64,000 nt of DNA from Daphnia carinata (Eukaryota; Arthropoda; Branchiopoda; Diplostraca; Daphniidae), in contig NC_081340.1 of assembly GCF_022539665.2 (NCBI RefSeq), positions 6,633,357-6,697,356 of the forward strand, in the 5' to 3' direction. The translations under genes and the position numbers were made by a program. Below the pieces are notes generated by a model, which did no database searches, had not been told where the DNA came from, and saw only the letters and a list, made by a program, of their open reading frames with translations. Shown here one piece after another: positions 57,283 through 64,000 of the stretch. Positions within the stretch are counted from its first letter, which is position 1. Every line of letters starts with the position of its first letter.

Positions 57283-58485
57283 ATGACCATGGACACGACG
57301 TTGGATAGCGGCCGCGAATCCAACAGCATCCAGAAGAATCAGGCAACGCCTAAACGCAGTTTTGATGTGGCCTTTCTAACAGGCGTCAGTGAAAACAATC
57401 GCTATAATCAAACGAGTTCGGATGACGACGATCAGGAAGAGGATTTGAGATGTGCCGCTAAGAAATCGGTCGATGAGAAATCGACGATCCATCAGAAATT
57501 GCAACAAACGTCGGTCGTGAGCGGATCGCAAAAGAGCGCCTTTAAGAAAGTGAGCAAAATCAACAACAATAATAACTCTGTAGCGGAAACGGGAGGAAGC
57601 AGTGGCACTACTAGCGCGACGGGCAATAACCTTCCGGTTGATTTGAGTATGATGATGTCAGCCGCTGCAGCCGTAGCATCCGCTCCGTCCTATTATCATC
57701 CGTTCTCTTTTCCGGCCATAGCCACCACTTTGTCGTTGCAATTACTTCAACAAAATACGGCGGCCAAAGGATTGGCCATGTCGCTGTTTAGTCATCCGGC
57801 TGCAGCGGCGGCAGCGGCCGCTATGGCTGCCCACCAGCAATCCTTCTTCCAGCAACAGCCGCCCTTGAAATCTAATGGTGGCAACAACCTTTTACACCCG
57901 ATGAAAACGACAGACCGACGTCCAGATGGAGCCAATAATCTCATCGAGGATTACCTACGAGCCCAGGCGTCGCTCTATCAGCAACAACAATCCGAGAAGG
58001 ATTTCAATCTCTTTACAGCTAACAAGACGATGCGTTTGGCTGATTCATCTGGACCGACTGCTGGTTATTGTCCCCCTCCCTTTCATTCGGCGCTGGATCA
58101 TCGGCTCTCTAGGCCTAATTCTTCCAGCATGGCGCCGCCACCACCACCTCCTCCGGCTCCTACACTTGCCACTACACCAGTCGGTGCACAGCAGCAACCC
58201 GTTTCATCGCCGATTCATCAGATTCCGGCGGCTGCCCTGGCGGCCAGTTTAGCTTCAGCACCGTCGCAGAACGTTTGTGCTAAATGCAACCTGAGCTTCC
58301 GTATGACGTCTGATCTCGTTTATCACATGAGATCGCAGCACCGTCGCGACGCTAATACCGATCCTGTGCGACAAAAGAGACAGGAGAAATTACGATGTCC
58401 CGTCTGCGGAGAGAATTTTCGTGAACGCCATCACCTGACACGACACATGACCTCTCACGAAGATCGTGAACTTGAAGCCAAGTGA
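57283..58485 (+). CDS. C2H2 zinc-finger repressor-like protein with PRDM8/ZNF488-type C-terminal fingers
   Basis: Single coding exon, 400 residues, with the ATG two bases after a splice acceptor. Two C2H2 fingers sit at the C terminus: CAKCNLSFRMTSDLVYHMRS (about 332-353) and RCPVCGENFRERHHLTRHMT (about 371-392). This pair matches what I recall of the vertebrate PRDM8/ZNF488 C terminus. No PR/SET domain is present in this exon. Possible repressor motifs: PVDLS at 118-122, a CtBP-binding consensus (PxDLS), and RSFDVAFL at 25-32, which is similar to Groucho-binding eh1 motifs. The rest is low-complexity Ala, Gln and Pro. It probably acts in the nucleus as a transcriptional repressor, perhaps neural, by analogy. 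A PR domain encoded by an exon outside the scanned frames cannot be excluded. Confidence 0.75.
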   Translation: MTMDTTLDSGRESNSIQKNQATPKRSFDVAFLTGVSENNRYNQTSSDDDDQEEDLRCAAKKSVDEKSTIHQKLQQTSVVSGSQKSAFKKVSKINNNNNSVAETGGSSGTTSATGNNLPVDLSMMMSAAAAVASAPSYYHPFSFPAIATTLSLQLLQQNTAAKGLAMSLFSHPAAAAAAAAMAAHQQSFFQQQPPLKSNGGNNLLHPMKTTDRRPDGANNLIEDYLRAQASLYQQQQSEKDFNLFTANKTMRLADSSGPTAGYCPPPFHSALDHRLSRPNSSSMAPPPPPPPAPTLATTPVGAQQQPVSSPIHQIPAAALAASLASAPSQNVCAKCNLSFRMTSDLVYHMRSQHRRDANTDPVRQKRQEKLRCPVCGENFRERHHLTRHMTSHEDRELEAK

Positions 58486-59965
58486 TTTTTTTTTCTTATT
58501 TTAAATGATGTAATTAATTTTTGAGCGGAGGGTTTGTGTTTAGTGAACGATAAAGTGGTGACTTTTTGTTTGTTTTTGTTTTCATGGCTTTCTAGGCTAA
58601 GTATATCTGTGAAAGAATCATTTTTGTAAATCGCTTCGTTTGTGTTTTGGATTCTCTGTTTCCCCCTTTTTATTTTTAAATAGGTTATTGTTGATTAAAC
58701 ATTGTATTATACAGATATGGAGGAATGGAAATGGTCTACTTCTTCAATTTATGTTATTGTTTCCCTTTCGAAATTGGTTGCCAAAGACATTCACAGAGTA
58801 TAATCGTGTCTTGGACTTCCCTACTGGTGAGAACACCTGGTTCGTGCATTGTATTGGTCTGTAAACTGCAACATGTCCACCTTTGAACTCAATCACAGAT
58901 GTGTGTAGTCAATTTTCATTCCTAATTGATTGTTGCTGTGTATTTATTCCGTTCGTTCGGAAATATATTGACACCAAAACTATTTTTTTGAGTTTTTTAT
59001 TTAATAAAATTCTTCGAATGCAAGCGTTGTAATTAATTGATCAACGTTTTGCAACGTTGGACTCACATTTATCAAAATGGCTTCAGTTTGGCGCCTTGAA
59101 TGATTGTTATTGACGTTCCAATTTGTGAAGTGATTTCAAACGTGGCAGATTTTGCAAAAGATTGACATTTAAGAATATTATCCACCACGAATTACAAGAT
59201 AGACGATCGAAACGCGTGTGGAATATGGATGAGCAATTCTGATGTATGCCCACCCACCCAAACGTGGTAAGTCACAGAATTTTTTTTTGTTTTTTGTACT
59301 CTTTCACATTAGGCAATGCCAACGATTTTATTGCTGTCGCTCCATATCGATCCCAAAGCATCTTTTGCTTTAGGCCATTGGTGACAGGTGCTCTAATAGA
59401 GACATGGGGTTGGTCTTGAATAAATCTGTCAGGTCCGAATAAAGTATGAGGCATGCTGCTTCAGACTATCAAAACAGAGCAGACTTAGCGAAATGTCATG
59501 GCAGACAGGAATGATTCATGACTGTCTGCTTTTGTTAGAGAATTATAGTCTTCAATATGGGTAACCTCACAGCCATAGCTCATAATAAAGAGATATACTT
59601 ATTTTTTTGTTTCTTCGCTTTCCTCCCCCCATTTTTTGTAAGCTAGGCAAAAGGAAAAAGAGCTTCCCTTCCCCTTTTGCGTTGTTGTGTCTCGTTTCCC
59701 TCTGTTATTCGTTCGCATTTTTATCAACACTGAAACCGAGCAAACGAACGAGCTCTAGCTAGCAAAGCTGTTCTGCATAATGGCACAAATACGGCGCCAC
59801 TGCTTGACGCCGAATGACCATACGCTCGTAAATTTCTTTTTTTTTTTTTCTTTTTCTAACCTAACCCTCAGTTCTGCCGCTGCACAATCTTTTCCCTCCC
59901 GCTCCCTTTATTCCGGCGTGCAAGATGATAGTGATTCATACGTCCCCATGTATATTTCATCCAAC

Positions 59966-59966
<1 letters not shown>

Positions 59967-59999
<33 letters not shown>
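59967..59999. repeat. (TC)n microsatellite
   Basis: About 16 TC units in a row, followed by TAGCTC. Confidence 0.8.
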
Positions 60000-60000
<1 letters not shown>

Positions 60001-61157
60001 GCTCGGCTTTCTCCCCCTTTTTTATGTCGACTCCTCCCGCCTTTAAATGGTTTTTGCATAAAATTGCATAATAAAGTCATCCGTACACTTTTCCTAAAGT
60101 TTGTTTCGATCATCCTCCCTTTAAGCTTTCTACTCTGCTTTGCACGCGCTTGCGTGTCTGTCTCTTTTGATTTGCCAGATGCGGTTTTTGTTCGAGATCA
60201 TCTTCGCATAATTTTCTTTTCTCCCCCTTTTTTTTTCATTCCTCGGATGAAAATCTGATCGATATAACACACAGTGTCGTACCGCTAGATAAGGGGAGGC
60301 ACAGACAATTGTGCACGATCCATTGACTTTTCTTTTGTGTGTTACACAAATGCCTTGAAGAGGGAAGAACACGAGCAGCGGCCACTTCACGATGCGCCCA
60401 TATTGCCGGTCGTTCAGATGGTTGTGCGGTCGCGGTCAGTTGTTCAGTATGTCGTCGACACTGCTTTTCTTTTCTTTTTTTTTTTCTTTTCTCTTACCCA
60501 ATGGCCAAAAACGGTATAAGAAAACGCTTGACCGAACACGGATAAACAGCTCATCAAATATTCCGGGCGTTGGATCGATTTGTCCTGTGCTAAAACCCTC
60601 CCTCCGTCCTTCCCTTTTTTTTATTGTAAGAAAAAAAAAAGAGACCATTTTCTGTTTTGCGTGGTGAGGGTTTCGTATGTGTGATTGAGGTCATCTTGAA
60701 AGTCGATTGAGCGGAAGACTTGTTTCTTTCTTGTCGCCACGGCCCCCCCTTTTGGCTTGAAATAAGGATACTGTTTAGTATGCGAAAGGCGGGCTATATA
60801 GAGTTAAGTCTGGCGCCCGCCTCTGGCGCTTTATTCCGCACTGGTGAGCACTAGCAAAGCCGTGGCAGTAACGTACGCTTCCGGATGGACACCCACAGTT
60901 AATAAAATAAGAGAGAAGGGGCGAAAGATTCTAATCGGGGAGAAACAAGAAAGCTACAAAAATTCCCGCGCATCGATGGCTGTCATAAAGCGCCATCAGT
61001 TTCGATTGATTTTTTATTTTTTAGTTTTAATAAAATAACACAAAGAGGAGAGAGGGAGAAAAACTTCTTTTATACGTCCGCCCCCGTTTATGGTCGTCTC
61101 ACGTTCTAAAGCCGGGTCGTTATTTTCACTGCGTGACCCGACCACTTTACTCGCATG

Positions 61158-61159
<2 letters not shown>

Positions 61160-61193
<34 letters not shown>
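61160..61193. repeat. Poly(A) run of about 34 bases
   Basis: Uninterrupted adenines after ATGAGT, followed by GAAAAAAAG; the exact length may suffer from sequencing error. Confidence 0.85.
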
Positions 61194-61195
<2 letters not shown>

Positions 61196-64000
61196 AAAAA
61201 AGCCGAGTGGGACATAAAGGACACGCCAAAGTTATCAGAGGTATATTAAGAAAGGCAACTTCTTCGCTTCCTCTCTCTCTCTCTCTGTGCCGCAAAACTC
61301 TTGGGCCAGCCAAGTTGGGGATGCATCTAATACACTTACGACTCTTCCCCCCTCTTTCGTGTGAGACCTTTTGCAACTACTGTGTGCCTAACTTGACGAA
61401 GACGGAGGACATCGAGTTGATTGCGGACCAATAGAGAGACGCCTGTCAAAATGTTTCACGCCTTTAGCACTTGTTTTTAAAGGGCCGGTATTGATGAGTG
61501 TAGAAATTCGTCGTCAATTTTCAAAAAAGAAATCCGCATCTTTTTCTTGTGTGCGTGTGGTTTTACAGAAGAAAAGAAACAATTTTGGGAGGGGCCCTCA
61601 AGTTTTCAAAGTTGGTTGCAGTAGTCGCATAGTGTGTAATAATAGTGGCAGCGAGCGATTATTTATACATAGGCGGGTGCATATCGAGGCAATCGAATCA
61701 TCACTAGATGCCAGAGACTCGAGAAGAGTCATCATCCCGTTTGCATAATCGCGGCGCCCATTGTCGTTCCGGCCGGATGAGCCACGCTCGTCTATAGCCT
61801 GAAGCTAGACGCCGCCTACAGTATCATTTTTTATTTTTCCTTCTCTCTTTTTACGTATACACCATAGCAATAGAGTAGTACAAGCCTATAAATATCATCC
61901 GTTTTGCAGAGAAACCGAATAGCAGCTGAATGAGACGAGACGATCGAGATTGCGAGACGTGCACACATTTACTGGAGCTAAAAACTCAATCCAGCGTGTC
62001 ATATAGGCCTATATATTTCTGTTTTGCGGGATTGCCTACCGTCGCTTGTCGTAATTCACTTCCATTTAACGGACGGGGGGGGGGGGTAAGAAAAATCAGA
62101 AGCCTTTTTGTATTGACAATAGTTCTTGTGATTACAATGGGAGGACACACAGAGAAAAGGCCTTTTTGTTTTTGGGTTTGATTCATTGCAATTTGATTGG
62201 CTCATTATTTGAAGATATTACCGACTTTCTTTTTTTTATTCGTGTTTGTTTTTATGATTAGCTATTCGTTGAGGAAGGGGGATTTGTTTCATCAGGCAAA
62301 GTGGAACCGGTGTGTGATGAAAATGACGAAAGCTTTTCACACCCATCATCTCAAGTTATTCCATTATTCGATTTTTTTTCTTCTAGTTTTTATTAACACA
62401 CCTCCTCCTCCCCTTTCCTGTATCAATCGTCCAAATGCATCTTATATAATAAAACGATTACAATTTTTTTTTTACCCTCCTCTTTTTTCGGTAGCTACTG
62501 ATGATGTTTTATGACCGGACGACAGTTGCTGTAATTGGTCGGGGAGCGTTTCCGTTTTTCTTCTTTCATCCCTACATCCTCTAGAGAATGTAAGACGGAT
62601 CATTTCATATCATCTTCTGAGCGTAACAAAGAAAAAACAATAACAAATAAATGTATCGAGGATCGATGATGAATCATAGAAAAGAGACTATACAGTTACT
62701 ATTTTTTTTCGTGTGTGTTACACACATTGGCTCTATACTTGTATTGACCTTGTTGTCGTCCTCTTACGCCCCTTAGTCCAACGACAGAGGAAAAAAAGAA
62801 AAAGACTAGCGTGTTGATTTATTGTAGCCTATATAAGAGTGAGGAAATGGGAGCGGTAATCACGGCAATATAGAAAATGCTTCGTCTAAATAATCTAATA
62901 GTCGTCGGTCGTATCCAAAAGACAGCAGAGATATAATATACGTTGCACTTCAGCAACCATTAGAGCGGCCGCCTTGCCCGCTTGATGAGTTGGGGCGTAT
63001 ATTTAATAATGTCTTTCCATCTGCTTGATTATTCGATGCAAAAGCGAGCGAAAAACTCGGGAAATGACGCAAGAAAATAACCTTCCTCTTTTCAAGGCAG
63101 ATAAGAAAAGTGACACGGAGTAGCCAAACTCGATAACATCGTACAATATATGTGTTAAAGGGGACGTCTCTCTTGGGTGCAACAAAACTCGTTTACAATA
63201 CAAATAGTGTAGGAAAAAAAGAAAAATGTGATCTTGTTGTTTGGCGATTGGTCGACCCCGACGACACCATCCCTCCCGTTGCGTATTGCATAATAGACAA
63301 CACCTATCAGTTTTTGGACGCCGAGATTGCTGTTAGACTGGACCTAGCGGCCAACAGCAATTGGACTGACGCTCAATTTCCTGGCTCTTCCTTATACTCG
63401 GTGGGCGGGTTAGATAAAAAGAAAAAAACTCTTCTATTTTTTATTTATTTATTGCGTATACGTGACAGTAGGTTTTTTGTTCCGGATGCCCGGAAGCTCT
63501 CTGTTGTTCCATGTTTTTTTGTGCTGTTTTTTTTTTTTTTTTTCTTCTTTCCCTTTTTTTCAGACTTGCATCTTTTGGTTGGCATAGGTCTCCTTACCAC
63601 GTCATAGTATAGTATTAGGTACTATATGTCTCATAAATACGGGGGCGATCGTTTACATATGAATCCAGCAGCGGATGTTTTGGTCCGTGCCAGAAATGAT
63701 GATCATCTCTCTGCTCTCTCACCATTTCTGATTGATATATCCTTTATGTGGTTTCTCTCTTTTCTTATGGATTTTTTTTTGTGTGGTTGTCATCATCCTG
63801 TGCCCAGGAGCGAAAGCATCAACCTTCACTTTCCCTTAGAAAAAAAAAATCCAGTTACCTTCCGCTTGGCTGCTGGCGGAACTGCTGCTGAATATGGATG
63901 GAGCCATCCTTGTAGCATCTTACAGCTTCAGCACAATCATTTCCCTATACCCCCGTTCTTTACCAAACCTTATTCCTTTTTCCATTGATGATGGACCTGT

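Larger units (their letters stand above)
58486..64000. other. 3' flank and gene-poor region
   Basis: A possible polyadenylation signal AATAAA for the C2H2 gene lies at 59003-59008. Beyond it I find only low-complexity sequence: (TC)n at about 59967-59999, a poly(A) of over 30 bases near 61160-61193, poly(G) near 62074 and several T runs. Open frames such as minus 59272-59454 and plus 63152-63607 have no supporting evidence. Confidence 0.45.

Noticed and set aside
59272-59454. 60-codon minus frame MPHTLFGPDRF...
   Set aside because: Protein-like composition but isolated in the 3' flank of the C2H2 gene with no splice or family evidence.
63152-63607. 151-codon plus frame near the right end
   Set aside because: Its second half is homopolymer-derived Phe and Lys runs; no recognised domain.

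Overview
The window looks like nuclear DNA of a small arthropod, most likely a branchiopod crustacean of the Daphnia type. The reasons are AT-rich DNA, protein genes cut into many short exons by GT-AG introns mostly of 60-110 bases, tandem families typical of such genomes (GMC oxidoreductases, MATH/BTB proteins, Reeler-domain secreted proteins), and animal orthologues such as BOP1, WDR89 and heat shock factor. The species is inferred; no rRNA, tRNA or mitochondrial marker was seen. All gene models were built by hand from open frames, splice sites and phase, and every exon chain given here closes in frame.

Layout. 0-4.2 kb: a head-to-head pair of tiny secreted cysteine-rich proteins with a hevein-type cysteine framework. 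4.5-13 kb: six consecutive minus-strand genes for small four-pass membrane proteins that share a Y-x(n)-G-[IL]-W signature and look like an old tandem array resembling MS4A/CD20 proteins. 16.4-25 kb: two tandem plus-strand GMC oxidoreductases (glucose-dehydrogenase-like, secreted) that differ by two introns. 25.3-30.7 kb: two minus-strand single Reeler-domain secreted proteins of the insect defence-protein type, with a weaker two-exon hypothetical gene between them. 32.4-37.7 kb: WDR89 (minus) diverging from a complete heat shock transcription factor (plus). 43.1-47.8 kb: an eight-finger C2H2 protein of REST/charlatan type with a long non-coding leader region upstream. 48.2-51.6 kb: BOP1 (plus), convergent with a 78-residue membrane protein (minus). 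53.2-54.9 kb: a double MATH-BTB protein. 57.3-58.5 kb: a two-finger C2H2 repressor-like protein with a C terminus like PRDM8/ZNF488. 58.5-64 kb: no gene found.

The genes do not form one pathway. The first 31 kb is dominated by secreted or membrane accessory families (cysteine-rich peptides, tetraspans, GMC enzymes, Reeler proteins) that could serve cuticle or immunity; the rest is housekeeping and regulatory (ribosome biogenesis, stress response, transcription). The points most worth a second look are the hevein-like pair, a perfect 90-bp tandem duplication that copies an intron and creates an in-frame 27-nt exon, and the intron differences between the two GMC paralogues.
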